The notes below the pieces were generated by a model. That model did not search any database. It saw only the letters and a list, made by a program, of their open reading frames with translations, and was not told the origin of the DNA. From Hydrogenophaga sp. (GTDB taxonomy: Bacteria; Pseudomonadota; Gammaproteobacteria; Burkholderiales; Burkholderiaceae_C), in assembly GCA_011391595.1 (NCBI GenBank), contig JAABQG010000019.1:1-57411 (forward strand): DNA of 57,411 nt, read 5' to 3'. Shown in pieces: positions 9,574 to 19,320 of the stretch. The stretch's first letter is position 1, and every line of letters starts with the position of its first letter. A program made the translations under genes and the position numbers.

Positions 9574-10677
9574 TCAGTAAACCGGGCTTGCAGCGGTGGC
9601 TCCAGGGCCACCAGCGCGGGCAGCGGGCTGGGCCATGCACGCCCGACATAGCATCATGGCCAGTCGGTGCAAGGCCTGCCAGCCGCTGACCGGCCAGTCG
9701 GCTTGCTTGAGGCCCTTGACGATGCCGTCGACCTGGTGCGCGGCCTGCAGCATGTCGGACAGGTCCGCATCCGCCAGCCGTGGAAGCACCCGCTCAAATA
9801 GTTTTTCCTTCAAGCCCCAGATCCGCTGCTCGCGCAGGGCCATGGGCAGAGGGCGGCCTGCATTCATGGCGTCTTTCACGCGCTTGAGTGCACGGATTTC
9901 CTCAGACAGGGTGTAGTGCACCAGCACCTCGGCCTCGCCTTCTGCCCGCAGGCCGTCCAGCATGCGCTGAACGCGCGCGGGCTGGCCGCCCAGCACCGCC
10001 TCGGACAGCTTGAACACGTCGTAGCGCGCGACGTTGAGCACGGCGCTCTCCACCTGCTCGAACCCCAGCTCGCCCTCGGGAAAAAGCAGCGCGAGTTTCT
10101 GGATTTCCTGGTGCGCGGCCAGCAGGTTGCCCTCCACGCGGTCGGCAAAGAACTGCAGGGTGCGCTGACCTTCCTCGCCGGCGGTCACGCGTTGTCCCTG
10201 GCGCTGCAGGCGCTGTGCGATCCACTGGGGCAAGGCAGCGCGCTCCACGGGATCGACCTGGATCGTCACGCCGGCATTTTCCAGCGCCATGAACCAAGCG
10301 CCGGCCCGGGTCGCTTTGTCCAGTCGGGGCAGTATGACCAGTGTCAGCGTACTGTCGTTGCCTGGGGCGCGCTCAGCCAGCTGCTGGATGGCGATGCTGC
10401 CATCCTTGCCCGGCTTGCCGGAGGGGATGCGGATCTCGACGATCTGCCGGTCTGCGAAAAGGCTCAGTGACCCGCCGGCAGCCAGCACCTCGCTCCAGTC
10501 GAAATGGGCGCCAGCCACCGTGTGCGAGCTGCGTTCGGAGAAACCCATGGCCCGTGCGGCGGTGCGGATGGCGTCTGCTGCCTCCTGAGCCAGCAATGGC
10601 TCATCGCCATGCACGGTGTAGAGCGATCGCAAGCCCTTGGCCAGATGGTTCGTGAGTTGCGCTGCAACGAGTTGCAT
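9574..10677 (-). CDS. holA: DNA polymerase III subunit delta
   Basis: This 367-residue clamp-loader subunit opens the beta sliding clamp in the replication complex. The N-terminus ([33 protein letters not shown]) has the HolA hallmark of a short helix followed by the GDEPLL loop. The remainder has the expected AAA+-like fold with no working Walker A motif. It is preceded by lptE with a 23-bp gap and followed by proA. The last 20 residues are Ala/Gly-rich and probably disordered. Confidence 0.92.
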   Translation of the reverse strand: MQLVAAQLTNHLAKGLRSLYTVHGDEPLLAQEAADAIRTAARAMGFSERSSHTVAGAHFDWSEVLAAGGSLSLFADRQIVEIRIPSGKPGKDGSIAIQQLAERAPGNDSTLTLVILPRLDKATRAGAWFMALENAGVTIQVDPVERAALPQWIAQRLQRQGQRVTAGEEGQRTLQFFADRVEGNLLAAHQEIQKLALLFPEGELGFEQVESAVLNVARYDVFKLSEAVLGGQPARVQRMLDGLRAEGEAEVLVHYTLSEEIRALKRVKDAMNAGRPLPMALREQRIWGLKEKLFERVLPRLADADLSDMLQAAHQVDGIVKGLKQADWPVSGWQALHRLAMMLCRACMAQPAARAGGPGATAASPVY

Positions 10678-10700
10678 AGGAAACCGATGCCTTGACGGGG

Positions 10701-11285
10701 CTAGAGTTCGCGCACTGCGCCCAGTCGCAACATGATTTGCTGCACCAGGTCAGCCTGCATTCCGCGGAACAACAGAGCCTTTTCTGCTTCCTTGGCCAGC
10801 GCTGCCGTTTCGTTGTAGCTGACGTCGCGCTGCTGGAGCAGTTCGGTCTCGGGAATCACGTCCTTGCCCAGCTGGGTGCGCAGCCGGAACTTGATCCGCA
10901 GGCGCAACGTGAACTCCTGCACCTGCCCTGAAGAGTTCTGTGCCACGACAACCTCGTCCCTCAGATTGGAGAGTATGTCCAGTATCACCTCCGCGTCGGG
11001 CAGTTGCGCGGGCTCCGTCAACACCTGCACGTTTTCTGCGGAGGCAATCTTCTGGCGGAGTTCGTTTGCAAGTGGCAGCCCGCCAGAGGCATCGATGTAG
11101 ATGCTCCGAAAGGCGAAATTTGGCGCCTGCCGCAGCTTGAAGCCGCAGGCCGAAAGGCTCAGCCCCGAAAACGCGAGCAGGAGCAGGCGACGAGGCCGCG
11201 ACGAAGCTTTGGCGCGAGTTGGTGGAACCTTCTGCGGTGCGACGCCATCGTTAGAACCTGTTTCACGGAGTGTGCTTGGCGTCAT
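10701..11285 (-). CDS. lptE: LPS-assembly lipoprotein LptE
   Basis: A lipoprotein of 194 residues that plugs the LptD barrel in the outer membrane and helps insert lipopolysaccharide. After an unusually long basic N-terminus (about 30 residues) comes a hydrophobic stretch ending in the lipobox LSAC, followed by GFKLRQAPNFAFRSIYI, a typical LptE start. The ATG lies 1 bp after the leuS stop codon, indicating translational coupling. An internal start nearer the signal peptide cannot be excluded. Confidence 0.9.
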   Translation of the reverse strand: MTPSTLRETGSNDGVAPQKVPPTRAKASSRPRRLLLLAFSGLSLSACGFKLRQAPNFAFRSIYIDASGGLPLANELRQKIASAENVQVLTEPAQLPDAEVILDILSNLRDEVVVAQNSSGQVQEFTLRLRIKFRLRTQLGKDVIPETELLQQRDVSYNETAALAKEAEKALLFRGMQADLVQQIMLRLGAVREL

Positions 11286-11286
11286 G

Positions 11287-13965
11287 TCAGATCACCACGT
11301 TGACCAGGCGCCCTGGCACCAGAACGACGCGCTTGATCGCTGCACCTTTTGCCTGGGTCACAAAGGCTTCACTGGCCAGCGCGATCACCTCGATCTGCTC
11401 CTTCGAAGCCGTCGCCGGCACCAGGATCGCGCCACGGAGTTTTCCATTGACCTGCAGCATGAGTTCGATTTCGTCCTGCTGCAAGGCGGCGTCGTCCACC
11501 TCGGGCCAGGGCGCGTCGAGCAGTTCACCCTGCGAAACGGCGTAGCCCAGCGCTTGCCAGAGCGCATGCGTGATGTGCGGCGTGGCCGGGTACAGGCAGC
11601 GCAGCAGGATGCCAAACGCCTCGGCTGCTGCGACGCGGTCACCTTCAGCGCCATCGGACTTGAAGTCTTCCAGCGCGTTGATCATCTTCATCGCACCGGA
11701 AACCACGGTGTTGTACTGCATGCGCTGGTAGTCGTAGTCCACCTGCTTGAGGACGGTATGTATTTCCAGGCGCATGGCCCTCGCATTTTTGCTAAATTCA
11801 ATGCTTTTTCGACCTTTACCCAGCGTCCAATGGGCGTAGTCAGCTATGCTTTCTGTAGCATTCAGCTTGGCGCCATAGTTCCACACCCGGCGCAGGAAGC
11901 GGTAGCTGCCCTCCACCGCTGCGTCGTTCCACTCCAGCGTGGCTTCGGGTGGCGCGGTGAACATGGTGTACAGGCGTGCGGTATCAGCGCCATACTTTTC
12001 AATCAGGTCTTGCGGATCCACGCCGTTGTTCTTGGACTTGCTCATGGTGCCCACACCCTCATAGGTGATCGGCGTGCCGGCGGGCAGGTCGCCCTTGTCG
12101 GCCTTCAGCTTCGCGCCGATGACCTTGCCGCTCTCGTCATGGATGTCTTCCACTTCGGCAGGCCAGAAGTACTCGATGCCACCCTTGTCGCTCTTGCGCG
12201 AATAAATGTGGTTCAGCACCATGCCCTGGGTCAGCAATTTCGTGAACGGCTCGTCCACCTTCACCAGGCCCAGATCGCGCATCACCTTGGTCCAGAAACG
12301 CGCATACAGCAGGTGCAGGATGGCGTGCTCGATGCCGCCGATGTACTGGTCCATCGGCATCCAGTAGCCGGCGCCTTCAGCCACCATGGCCTCGTCGTTC
12401 GTGGGGTCGCAGTAGCGCATGAAATACCATGAACTGTCCACGAAAGTGTCCATGGTGTCGGTCTCGCGCCGTGCGGATTTGCCGCAGACAGGGCAGGTCA
12501 CTCCGGCGTGGAATCCCTGATGGTGATTCAGCGGGTTGCCGGACCCATCCGGGATGCAATCCTGCGGCAGCACCACGGGCAAGTCTTTTTCCGGTACCGG
12601 AACTGCGCCGTGTTCGTCGCAGTGGATGATCGGGATCGGCGTGCCCCAGTATCGCTGGCGGCTCACGCCCCAGTCGCGCAGACGCCAGGTGGTCTTCTTC
12701 TCACCCAGGCCATCCCGTGCGAGCGCGTGCGCCACGGCATGGACGGCTTCGCTGTAGGACATGCCGCTGAAGACGTCGGAATTGATGGTGATGCCGCGCT
12801 GCTTGTCAGCGTACCAGTCGTTCCAGTGGTGGTAGTCGTAATGCAGGCCGTCCACGTGCACCACCTGCACAATGCGCAGGTCGTACTTCAGGGCAAAGGC
12901 AAAGTCACGCTCGTCGTGCGCCGGCACGCCCATCACCGCGCCGTCGCCGTAACTCATCAGCACGTAGTTGCCGACCCAGACATCGATCGGTTTGCCGGTC
13001 AGCGGATGCGTCACCTGCAGGCCGGTGGCCATGCCCCTCTTTTCCTGCGTGGCGAGTTCGGCCTCGGTCGTGCCGCCTGACTTGCATTCATCGATGAAGG
13101 CAGCGAGTGCAGGCTGGGTGCCGGCCGCGTGCTGCGCCAGCGGATGCTCCGGCGCCACCGCGCAGAAGGTCACGCCCATGATAGTGTCAGCGCGCGTCGT
13201 GAAGACATACATGCGACCGTCACCGATCAACTTGCCCTGGTTGTCCTTGATTTGATGGGGGAAGGCAAAGCGCACCCCTTCGGACTTGCCGATCCAGTTC
13301 TCCTGCATCAGCTTGACACGCTCGGGCCAGCCCGGCAGGCCGGTCTTGACGTGGTCGAGCAACTCCTCGGCGTAGTCGGTGATCTTCAGGTAGTAGCCGG
13401 GGATCTCGCGCTTCTCCACCAGCGCGCCAGTACGCCAGCCCTTGCCGTCAATCACCTGCTCGTTGGCCAGCACGGTCTGGTCCACCGGGTCCCAGTTGAC
13501 GACCTGGGTCTTGCGGTAGGCAATGCCCTTCTCCAGCATCTTCAGGAACAGCCACTGGTTCCACTTGTAGTAGCCGGGGTCGCAAGTGGCCACCTCCCGG
13601 CTCCAGTCGATGGCCAGACCCATCGCCTGCATCTGCTGCTTCATGTAGGCGATGTTCTCGTAGGTCCATTTTGCGGGCGGAACGCCGTTTTTCAGCGCGG
13701 CGTTCTCCGCCGGCAGGCCGAAGGCGTCCCAGCCCATGGGCATCAGCACGTTGTAGCCATTCATGCGCAGGTAGCGCGTGAGCATGTCGTTGATGGTGTA
13801 GTTGCGCACATGGCCCATGTGCAGCTTGCCACTGGGGTAGGGCAGCATGGAGCAGGCGTAGAACTTCTTCTTGCTGGCGTCCTCGGTCACGCGGTAGGCA
13901 TCGCTGGCTGTCCAGTGGCGGTGCGCGGCGCGTTCCACCTCGATGTGGTTGTACTTGTCTTGCAT
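11287..13965 (-). CDS. leuS: Leucyl-tRNA synthetase
   Basis: This class I aminoacyl-tRNA synthetase of 892 residues charges tRNA-Leu. The HIGH-type motif is [11 protein letters not shown] near residue 48, the editing domain has TTRADTIMG, and the KMSKS motif appears as [13 protein letters not shown] segment at about residues 700-728, between the catalytic core and the anticodon-binding domain, is encoded by a copy of repeat A in frame (residues [18 protein letters not shown]). Flanking sequence such as [19 protein letters not shown] is conserved. It is followed by lptE. Confidence 0.97.
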   Translation of the reverse strand: MQDKYNHIEVERAAHRHWTASDAYRVTEDASKKKFYACSMLPYPSGKLHMGHVRNYTINDMLTRYLRMNGYNVLMPMGWDAFGLPAENAALKNGVPPAKWTYENIAYMKQQMQAMGLAIDWSREVATCDPGYYKWNQWLFLKMLEKGIAYRKTQVVNWDPVDQTVLANEQVIDGKGWRTGALVEKREIPGYYLKITDYAEELLDHVKTGLPGWPERVKLMQENWIGKSEGVRFAFPHQIKDNQGKLIGDGRMYVFTTRADTIMGVTFCAVAPEHPLAQHAAGTQPALAAFIDECKSGGTTEAELATQEKRGMATGLQVTHPLTGKPIDVWVGNYVLMSYGDGAVMGVPAHDERDFAFALKYDLRIVQVVHVDGLHYDYHHWNDWYADKQRGITINSDVFSGMSYSEAVHAVAHALARDGLGEKKTTWRLRDWGVSRQRYWGTPIPIIHCDEHGAVPVPEKDLPVVLPQDCIPDGSGNPLNHHQGFHAGVTCPVCGKSARRETDTMDTFVDSSWYFMRYCDPTNDEAMVAEGAGYWMPMDQYIGGIEHAILHLLYARFWTKVMRDLGLVKVDEPFTKLLTQGMVLNHIYSRKSDKGGIEYFWPAEVEDIHDESGKVIGAKLKADKGDLPAGTPITYEGVGTMSKSKNNGVDPQDLIEKYGADTARLYTMFTAPPEATLEWNDAAVEGSYRFLRRVWNYGAKLNATESIADYAHWTLGKGRKSIEFSKNARAMRLEIHTVLKQVDYDYQRMQYNTVVSGAMKMINALEDFKSDGAEGDRVAAAEAFGILLRCLYPATPHITHALWQALGYAVSQGELLDAPWPEVDDAALQQDEIELMLQVNGKLRGAILVPATASKEQIEVIALASEAFVTQAKGAAIKRVVLVPGRLVNVVI
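11798..11859 (-). repeat. Repeat A copy 2, inside leuS
   Basis: On the minus strand the core is ATAGC (11847-11843), 17 nt, CGCTGG (11825-11820), followed by GTAAAGGTCGAAAAAG. It is read in frame by leuS as part of a linker and lies in the sense direction of the gene. It is flanked by GCTACAGAAAGC on the 5' side, as expected for the left arm of the repeat. Confidence 0.7.
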
Positions 13966-14060
13966 GGGAACAGTCGTGAACCGCCCCCGCGGGCGGCATT
14001 TTGGTGGCTACTGGCAACGATTTTAGGCGCTTGCAGTGCTCTCCAGGCCTCGTGCCTCGC

Positions 14061-14495
14061 TTATTGGGGCGGCGAAGCCGGTTTGGCTGGGTCGGTCACA
14101 AAGCCGATGCGGGACAAGCCTGCCTTTTGCGCCAGACCGATCACTTCGACGACGCGGCCGTAGGCCACGCCTTCGTCAGCGCGAAGCTGGATCTCGGTTT
14201 CCGGGTTCAGGGCGGCCGCCTGTGCCAGGCCTTGGGTGAGCTCAGTCAGCGTCGCGGGCTTGTCATCGAGAAAGAACTGCCCCGACTTGTCGACCACCAG
14301 GGTGACAAACTTCGGCGTGTCGTTGGGCTTGGCGGCTTCCGCCCTGGGCAGATCCAGCTTGATGGAGCTGGCCATCAAAGGCGCCGTGATGATGAAGATC
14401 ACCACCAGCACCAGCATCACGTCCACCAGCGGCGTCACGTTGATGTCACTGAAGGGCCGTGGCCCCTCGCTACGTTCAAGACGGCCAAATGCCAT
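14061..14495 (-). CDS. exbD: ExbD/TolR-family biopolymer transport protein
   Basis: A 144-residue inner-membrane protein with a single N-terminal membrane segment (VDVMLVLVVIFIITAPLM, about residues 25-43) and a periplasmic domain. The segment holds the essential proton-conducting Asp. With the adjacent MotA/TolQ/ExbB protein it should form a proton channel powering a TonB- or TolA-type partner. No tonB or tolA gene is next to it, so ExbD versus TolR is not settled. It starts 3 bp after the exbB stop codon. Confidence 0.88.
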   Translation of the reverse strand: MAFGRLERSEGPRPFSDINVTPLVDVMLVLVVIFIITAPLMASSIKLDLPRAEAAKPNDTPKFVTLVVDKSGQFFLDDKPATLTELTQGLAQAAALNPETEIQLRADEGVAYGRVVEVIGLAQKAGLSRIGFVTDPAKPASPPQ

Positions 14496-14498
14496 GAG

Positions 14499-15227
14499 TC
14501 AACGACTCCCCACGCCTGACACCGGGTGTTCTGCGCCGCCCCCCGAAGGGGCCTTGGCGCCATCGGCCGGCCGTACGTCGCTCAAGCCGGAATGATTGGC
14601 CAGAAGTTCGCGCAGATCGCGTGCGAAGCCTTCAAGTTCGGCTTCAATTCGACCAATCTGCCGACCAAAGACGTTGTAGGCGAGCACCGCAGGAATCGCC
14701 ACGGCGAGACCCGCAGCCGTCATGATCAGGGCCTCACCCACCGGCCCGGAAACCTTGTCGATCGTGATCTGCCCTGCGCTGGCAATGCCCGTGAGGGCCT
14801 GGTAGATGCCCCAGACCGTACCGAGCAGTCCGACGAACGGTGCAGTGGAGCCGACCGTGGCGAGCAAGACCTGTCCGAACTGGAGTTTGTTCACTGCCGC
14901 GTGAAGTGCATCCCGAAGCACCCGCGTCAGCTGTTGCGCCCGATCGCCAGTTGCCGCCAGCGTGCCAGGCGCTTCGGGCTGGGTTGATGTGATCAGCGGA
15001 AGGACCAGGTTTTCACGGTCAAAGGCGGCCACTTTCTGACGGGCGTCATCCAGCGAAGGCGCCTGCCAGAACGCCGCCACGCTGCGTGCCACGCCGCCTC
15101 TGGCACGTGGCAGAAGCCAGACTTTCCAGAGAATGATCACCCAGCTCGCCACCGACATCGCCAGCAACAGCAATACCACGCCCCGGCTGATCGCGTCACC
15201 CTGGGCCAGCAACTGAAAGAAGCTCAT
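14499..15227 (-). CDS. exbB: MotA/TolQ/ExbB proton channel family protein
   Basis: An inner-membrane protein of 242 residues with three membrane segments, near residues 12-32, 123-145 and 167-190. The channel signature [19 protein letters not shown] precedes the second. It pairs with the ExbD-like protein encoded next. Its ATG overlaps the dapB stop codon by 4 bp (ATGA). The last 25 or so residues ([19 protein letters not shown]) look unlike the family and are encoded by a degenerate copy of GC-rich repeat B. Confidence 0.88.
   Translation of the reverse strand: MSFFQLLAQGDAISRGVVLLLLAMSVASWVIILWKVWLLPRARGGVARSVAAFWQAPSLDDARQKVAAFDRENLVLPLITSTQPEAPGTLAATGDRAQQLTRVLRDALHAAVNKLQFGQVLLATVGSTAPFVGLLGTVWGIYQALTGIASAGQITIDKVSGPVGEALIMTAAGLAVAIPAVLAYNVFGRQIGRIEAELEGFARDLRELLANHSGLSDVRPADGAKAPSGGGAEHPVSGVGSR
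14522..14562 (+). repeat. Repeat B copy 1 (degenerate), in the exbB 3' end
   Basis: The plus-strand sequence GCCCCCCGAAGGGGCCTTGG followed by CGCC matches the left half of the two better repeat B copies near 38.7 and 40.1 kb, with small deletions. It is antisense to exbB. The exbB frame reads it as GAKAPSGG, nearly the same peptide as in the PIN protein. Confidence 0.5.
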
Positions 15228-16039
15228 TTCAGCCCCAGGACGTCGGCCATGTCGAACAGACCGTTCTTGCGCCCGGACAGGAAACGCACGGCGCGCAGGC
15301 TGCCCTGGGCGTAGGTCGAGCGGCTCGACGATTTGTGGGTGATCTCGATGCGCTCGCCAATGCCGGCGAAGAGAACGGTGTGGTCGCCCACGATGTCGCC
15401 CCCGCGGATAGTGGCAAAGCCGATCGATGAGGGCTCACGCTCGCCGGTCACGCCTTCGCGGGCGTATACGGCGCAGTCCTTCAGGTCGCGCCCGAGTGCG
15501 TCGGCAATCACCTCGCCCATCTTCAGCGCGGTGCCGGACGGCGCATCCACCTTGTGGCGATGGTGCGCCTCAATGATTTCGATGTCGTATCCGGTGGACA
15601 ATGCCTTTGCCGCCATAGCGAGCAACTTGAGGGTCACGTTGACGCCCACGCTCATGTTGGGTGCCATCACGATGGCGATGTCAGCGGCTGCTTCGGCAAT
15701 CTCCACCTTTTGAGCCTCCGTGAACCCCGTCGTACCAATCACCGCATTGACCCCCAATTCCCGGCAGATCTGCAAGTGCGCCAGCGTGCCTTCGGGGCGG
15801 GTGAAATCAATCAGCACCTGGGCGCTTTTCAGGCCCGCACTCAGATCGGCCGTGATGGTGACGCCACCGGTCAGCCCGAGAAACGCCATGGCATCCTGAC
15901 CGATCGCCACACTGGCAGCGATGTCCAAGGCACCTGCGAGCGAGCAATCCACGCTGGCCTGGATCGCCTCGATCAACATATGACCCATTCGCCCGGAGGC
16001 GCCGGCCACGGCAATTCGGTGATGAGCAGACTCGGTCAT
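15224..16039 (-). CDS. dapB: 4-hydroxy-tetrahydrodipicolinate reductase
   Basis: This 271-residue NAD(P)H-dependent enzyme reduces 4-hydroxy-tetrahydrodipicolinate in the diaminopimelate/lysine pathway, supplying peptidoglycan and lysine. The N-terminal Rossmann motif is [12 protein letters not shown]. The catalytic region [19 protein letters not shown] is complete, with the conserved His pair and Lys. It lies between bamE (26 bp upstream) and exbB (4-bp overlap). All features are normal for the family. Confidence 0.97.
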   Translation of the reverse strand: MTESAHHRIAVAGASGRMGHMLIEAIQASVDCSLAGALDIAASVAIGQDAMAFLGLTGGVTITADLSAGLKSAQVLIDFTRPEGTLAHLQICRELGVNAVIGTTGFTEAQKVEIAEAAADIAIVMAPNMSVGVNVTLKLLAMAAKALSTGYDIEIIEAHHRHKVDAPSGTALKMGEVIADALGRDLKDCAVYAREGVTGEREPSSIGFATIRGGDIVGDHTVLFAGIGERIEITHKSSSRSTYAQGSLRAVRFLSGRKNGLFDMADVLGLK

Positions 16040-16065
16040 GGAGATCTTCAGGTCTTATCGAAAAA

Positions 16066-16620
16066 TCAACGCGAAGGCGCTTCAAGTGGCGGGTAAGTGG
16101 TACTGGTGAGCGGGGGCGCCGCTTGCGGCGGCGTGGCGGGGGCCGCTGGCGCATACTTGACGAGGCTTTCTTCTGGCGCTTCCAGCACGGGAGCCGCCCG
16201 TGTCGCGATGCCCGAATTGAGGCGGGACACGAATTCGGCCTCTGTCGGCATCGTGTCTCCCTCAAAACGATCAAGGATGTCACCCTTGAAATGGAGCGTC
16301 AACTTGTACTCCTGGGGCTCGGTATATTGCCGGCTGATGCTGAAAACATAATCCCATCGGTCGGCGTGAAAAACACTGGTGAGCAATGGGGTGCCCAGGA
16401 TTTCACGGGCCTGTTGCCGGCTCATGCCGGGCCGCAGGGCGTCGACCTGTTCCTTTGATACGAAGTTGCCTTGAACGATATCGAACTTGTAGGGGTCTAT
16501 CAGCTTCTTGGCCCCGTCGAATGAACCGCACCCAAACAGTGTGGCGCCGGCCACGGCTAACGCCAGGATCAGGGGGGCGTTGCGTCGGGCGCTGCAGGGA
16601 AGATTGGCAGACATGAGCAT
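16066..16620 (-). CDS. bamE: Outer-membrane assembly lipoprotein BamE
   Basis: A lipoprotein of 184 residues belonging to the beta-barrel assembly machinery. The signal sequence ends in the lipobox LFGC. The SmpA/OmlA core follows: GNFVSKEQVDALRPGMSRQQ, then ILGTPLL, then a strand-rich domain with YKLTLHF. The last 45 residues are Pro/Ala-rich and probably disordered. It is divergent from fur across an 81-bp gap, the standard arrangement in this group. Two start codons (MLMS) are almost equally possible. Confidence 0.93.
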   Translation of the reverse strand: MLMSANLPCSARRNAPLILALAVAGATLFGCGSFDGAKKLIDPYKFDIVQGNFVSKEQVDALRPGMSRQQAREILGTPLLTSVFHADRWDYVFSISRQYTEPQEYKLTLHFKGDILDRFEGDTMPTEAEFVSRLNSGIATRAAPVLEAPEESLVKYAPAAPATPPQAAPPLTSTTYPPLEAPSR

Positions 16621-16701
16621 GGATCAGACGATATGATCGGCCCATTGTAGCGGCTGGGCCTCGGCCTGGAACCCGTCCGTCAGCTGGAGAAATCACCCCC
16701 C

Positions 16702-17142
16702 ATGGCCAACATTGATGAACTCAAGAGCACAGGGCTCAAGGCGACGCTGCCGCGACTGAAGATCCTCGAAATTTTCCAGCAGGGCGGACTGCGTCACATG
16801 ACCGCTGAGGACGTCTTCCGCGTCCTTCTGGAAGACCGCTCGGACATCGGACTGGCCACGGTGTACCGCGTCCTGACGCAGTTCGAGCAGGCCGGCATCC
16901 TGAGCCGCAGCCATTTCGAGTCGGGCAAGGCGGTTTACGAACTCAATGAAGGCCAGCACCACGACCATCTTGTCTGCCTGGACTGCGGCCGGGTCGAGGA
17001 GTTCTACGATGCCGAAATCGAGAAACGGCAGAACGATGTGGCAACAACCAAAGGCTTCATCATTGCGGACCACGCCTTGAGCCTGTACGCCCATTGCACC
17101 CGGGCAAACTGCACTCACCGTCCGAAGCCACTGCGCAGCTGA
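16702..17142 (+). CDS. fur: Ferric uptake regulator Fur
   Basis: An iron-responsive repressor of 146 residues. A winged-helix domain fills residues 1-85 (recognition helix near [19 protein letters not shown]). It is followed by the metal and dimer domain with [11 protein letters not shown] and a C-terminal cysteine pair (CTRANC) for structural zinc. It should repress iron-uptake genes when bound to Fe2+. It is divergent from bamE and convergent with hprK. Confidence 0.97.
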   Translation: MANIDELKSTGLKATLPRLKILEIFQQGGLRHMTAEDVFRVLLEDRSDIGLATVYRVLTQFEQAGILSRSHFESGKAVYELNEGQHHDHLVCLDCGRVEEFYDAEIEKRQNDVATTKGFIIADHALSLYAHCTRANCTHRPKPLRS

Positions 17143-17183
17143 GTCGCCCTAGGCTGCACCGTCATCCGGCGCAGGCCTGGTGC

Positions 17184-17205
17184 GGGAAAGTGCCTTTTCC
17201 CCTTT
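17184..17205 (+). terminator. Possible fur terminator
   Basis: GGGAAA (17184-17189) and TTTCCC (17196-17201) can pair, followed by C and TTT. The stem is only 6 bp and the T-run is short, so this is a weak candidate, supported mainly by its place after fur and before the convergent hprK. Confidence 0.3.
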
Positions 17206-17242
17206 GCTATACGGCCGGCATTCGCTGCCCTGCCGGGGCAGT

Positions 17243-18193
17243 TCAGCTGTTCTTCTCCATTGCGCGACGATGTCGCTCAACGAATTCCTGATAGGTATCG
17301 ATGCCTCGCAACTGCAGGATGGCGCTGCGGACGGCCGCCTCGACCAGCACAGCGATGTTGCGGCCTGCCACCACCTGGATCACCACCTTGCGAACCGGCA
17401 CGCCCAGTACATCCTGCGTCAGCGGCTCATAGGGCAAACGCTCGTATTCGCGCTCCATCGTCTCCCGACGCACCAGATGCACGATGAGTTTCAGGCGCAT
17501 CCTGCGTCGGACTGCGGTTTCGCCGAATATGGCGCGAATGTCGAGCAGCCCGATTCCGCGGACCTCCAGGAGGTTCTGCAGCAATTCCGGGCAACGCCCT
17601 TCAATGGTGGTCTGATTGATGCGGTACAAATCAACTGCGTCATCGGCGACCAGCCCGTTGCCTCGCGAGATCAGTTCCAGACCCAGTTCGCTCTTGCCAA
17701 GGCCTGACTCGCCGGTGATCATCACGCCGAGTCCAAGAATGTCCATGAACACGCCATGCACGGTGGTGCGGTCGGCGAAATGCTTGGACAGATATGCCCG
17801 CAGAACGTCGATGACAAACGCCGACGACTCGCGCGTGGAAAACATCGGAAGCTGGGCGCGCTCGCACATCGAAAGCAGCGCATCCGGTGCCGTCTGCCCG
17901 TCGGCAAGTACCAGAACTGGCGGCTCCAGCGTCACGATGCGGGAAATGCGTCGTGCGCAGTCCTCTGGCGTGGCATTCGTCAGGTACGCGATCTCGCGCA
18001 CTCCCAGAATCTGCAAGCGATAGGGATGGATGTAGTTGAGATAACCCACCAGGTCCGCGCCCGATCGGGCCGCCTGAATGGCAACATCATCAAAGCGTCG
18101 CTCGGAAGCACCCAGTCCGGCCACCCATTCCCAGCGCAGGGTACCCCGATGGTCTTCGAACAGTACGTCCGCGCTGACGACAGTAGGTTTCAA
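17243..18193 (-). CDS. hprK: HPr kinase/phosphorylase
   Basis: This 316-residue bifunctional enzyme phosphorylates HPr on a serine using ATP and removes the phosphate by phosphorolysis, tying PTS state to metabolism. The Walker A motif is [15 protein letters not shown]. The family signature [16 protein letters not shown] is complete. Relatives usually begin at [11 protein letters not shown], so I chose the TTG at 18193. A second TTG at 18229 would overlap ptsN by 32 bp. Neither has a strong ribosome-binding site. The gene follows ptsN, in the nitrogen-PTS context of Proteobacteria. Confidence 0.93.
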   Translation of the reverse strand: MKPTVVSADVLFEDHRGTLRWEWVAGLGASERRFDDVAIQAARSGADLVGYLNYIHPYRLQILGVREIAYLTNATPEDCARRISRIVTLEPPVLVLADGQTAPDALLSMCERAQLPMFSTRESSAFVIDVLRAYLSKHFADRTTVHGVFMDILGLGVMITGESGLGKSELGLELISRGNGLVADDAVDLYRINQTTIEGRCPELLQNLLEVRGIGLLDIRAIFGETAVRRRMRLKLIVHLVRRETMEREYERLPYEPLTQDVLGVPVRKVVIQVVAGRNIAVLVEAAVRSAILQLRGIDTYQEFVERHRRAMEKNS

Positions 18194-18197
18194 GGTT

Positions 18198-18683
18198 TCA
18201 AGCGGGCTGAGCCGACTGCCAGGTGGCAATCATTTGGTGCAACGCTGACGCGTCGGCGCAGGCCATGATCTTTTCCCGCAGCGCACCGTCGCTCAGCAGT
18301 TCTGCAATCTCCGACAGGATTTCCAGGTGTTTCTGCGTGGCCGCTTCAGGCACAAGCAGAAAAATCAGCAGCGCCACGGGTTGTTCGTCAGGTGCATCAA
18401 AACCGATAGGCTGAGCGAGCAGAAAAACGGCGGCCATCGGAGACTTCAACCCCTTGATCCGCCCGTGGGGGATGGCCACCCCATGCCCGAGTCCGGTCGA
18501 GCCCAGTCGTTCCCTGGCAAACAGGCTGTCCGTGACGATCGCACGGCTGAGTCCATGGAGGTTTTCAAAAAGCAAGCCCACTTCTTCAAAGGCGCGCTTC
18601 TTGCTGGAGGCATCAACGCCCACCAGAACCTGGGAGGCGGGAAGGATGGACGCGAGACGGTTCATGGTCGGATGAAGCTGCAT
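18198..18683 (-). CDS. ptsN: PTS IIA-like nitrogen regulatory protein PtsN
   Basis: A 161-residue EIIA-Ntr domain protein. The phosphorylated histidine lies in [11 protein letters not shown], and the IIA fold extends to [12 protein letters not shown]. It takes phosphate from NPr/HPr and regulates potassium transport and nitrogen-related functions in other bacteria. ATGs at 18683 and 18665 are both possible. It lies between hpf and hprK. A terminator-like hairpin separates it from hpf, so it may have its own promoter. Confidence 0.93.
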   Translation of the reverse strand: MQLHPTMNRLASILPASQVLVGVDASSKKRAFEEVGLLFENLHGLSRAIVTDSLFARERLGSTGLGHGVAIPHGRIKGLKSPMAAVFLLAQPIGFDAPDEQPVALLIFLLVPEAATQKHLEILSEIAELLSDGALREKIMACADASALHQMIATWQSAQPA

Positions 18684-18718
18684 TATGCACCGGTGTCAAG
18701 GAACATTTCCGCCCCAAG

Positions 18719-18747
18719 AAAAAGGCCGCACGGCAATCCGGGCGGCC
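18719..18747 (-). terminator. Intrinsic terminator downstream of hpf
   Basis: On the minus strand GGCCGC (18747-18742) and GCGGCC (18729-18724) form a GC-rich stem with a 12-nt loop, followed by TTTTT (18723-18719). It lies 23 nt after the hpf stop codon and before ptsN. Confidence 0.65.
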
Positions 18748-18770
18748 TCGGTCAGCAAGTTGATTCAGGG

Positions 18771-19100
18771 TTACATCAGTCTTTTGGCCGTCTCGTGCTT
18801 GTGTTCCTGCATTTTGTCTTTGTGCCGCACGACCTGGCGGTCGAGCTTGTCGACCAGTTCATCAACCGCCGCATACAGGTCTTCGTGCGAACACTCGGCA
18901 AACAGGTCGCTGCCTTTGACGTGAATATTGCATTCGGCACGCTGTCGTTTTTCCTTTTCTTTCTGCTTCTCCACGGTGAGCAGCACTTTGACATCTACAA
19001 CCTGGTCAAAATGCCGGGTAATTCGATCGAGCTTGGTGGTCACATAGGTACGCAATGCCGGGGTGACTTCGAGGTGGTGACCGCTGATCGTCAGGTTCAT
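18771..19100 (-). CDS. hpf: Ribosome hibernation-promoting factor, short form
   Basis: A ribosome-binding protein of 109 residues of the YfiA/HPF family that promotes inactive 100S ribosomes in stationary phase. It begins [20 protein letters not shown] and has the conserved KVLLTVEK and [17 protein letters not shown] segments. It lacks the long C-terminal dimer domain, so it is the short gamma/beta-proteobacterial type. The ATG at 19100 is preceded by GGAGGCTCCTC. In many relatives hpf directly follows rpoN; here rpoN lies 18 kb away. Confidence 0.93.
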   Translation of the reverse strand: MNLTISGHHLEVTPALRTYVTTKLDRITRHFDQVVDVKVLLTVEKQKEKEKRQRAECNIHVKGSDLFAECSHEDLYAAVDELVDKLDRQVVRHKDKMQEHKHETAKRLM

Positions 19101-19128
19101 GAGGAGCCTCCTGTTGCTCTCGGGGTTA

Positions 19129-19143
19129 AAAAGACCGTCTTTT
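19129..19143. promoter_or_regulatory. Perfect 15-bp palindrome in the hpf leader
   Basis: AAAAGAC-C-GTCTTTT is a perfect inverted repeat 29-43 bp upstream of the hpf start codon. It could fold as a short leader hairpin or bind a dimeric regulator. No homologous site is known to me. Confidence 0.3.
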
Positions 19144-19274
19144 CTGCAAACGGACGAGGGAATCGATTGCTTCGCCCCGGAATCACTATGCCCCCGATGC
19201 CGTCGAAATGCAATCCCGCGCCTGTCAAGCCACATTGCGTCTGACAATCCCGACCCCTGGCATCCCGCAAGTGC

Positions 19275-19288
19275 TTGATCCACATCAG
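19275..19288. promoter_or_regulatory. FNR-like box upstream of hpf (one mismatch)
   Basis: TTGAT-CCAC-ATCAG differs from the FNR/Anr consensus TTGAT-N4-ATCAA at one base. It lies about 180 bp upstream of hpf. No good -10 sequence is visible at the usual distance, so this is tentative. Confidence 0.25.
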
Positions 19289-19320
19289 AAAATATTCACT
19301 GCCTCGGTACGGCACGGCCT

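Noticed and set aside
13981-13996. A terminator between exbD and leuS
   Set aside because: CCGCCC and GGGCGG can pair, but on the minus strand no T-run follows. On the plus strand the short T-run would terminate no gene.
15595-15630. ATAGC-N17-CGTTGA within dapB as a ninth repeat A copy
   Set aside because: The sequence encodes the conserved DapB segment [17 protein letters not shown], the right box does not match, and there is no tail similarity. A similar near-match in proA at about 8529 is also explained by conserved protein sequence.
19101-19260. A sigma-54 promoter upstream of hpf
   Set aside because: GG and GC elements can be found, but the spacing is 9 rather than 10 bases in the best match (AGGCGCGGGATTGCAT), so the fit is not good enough.
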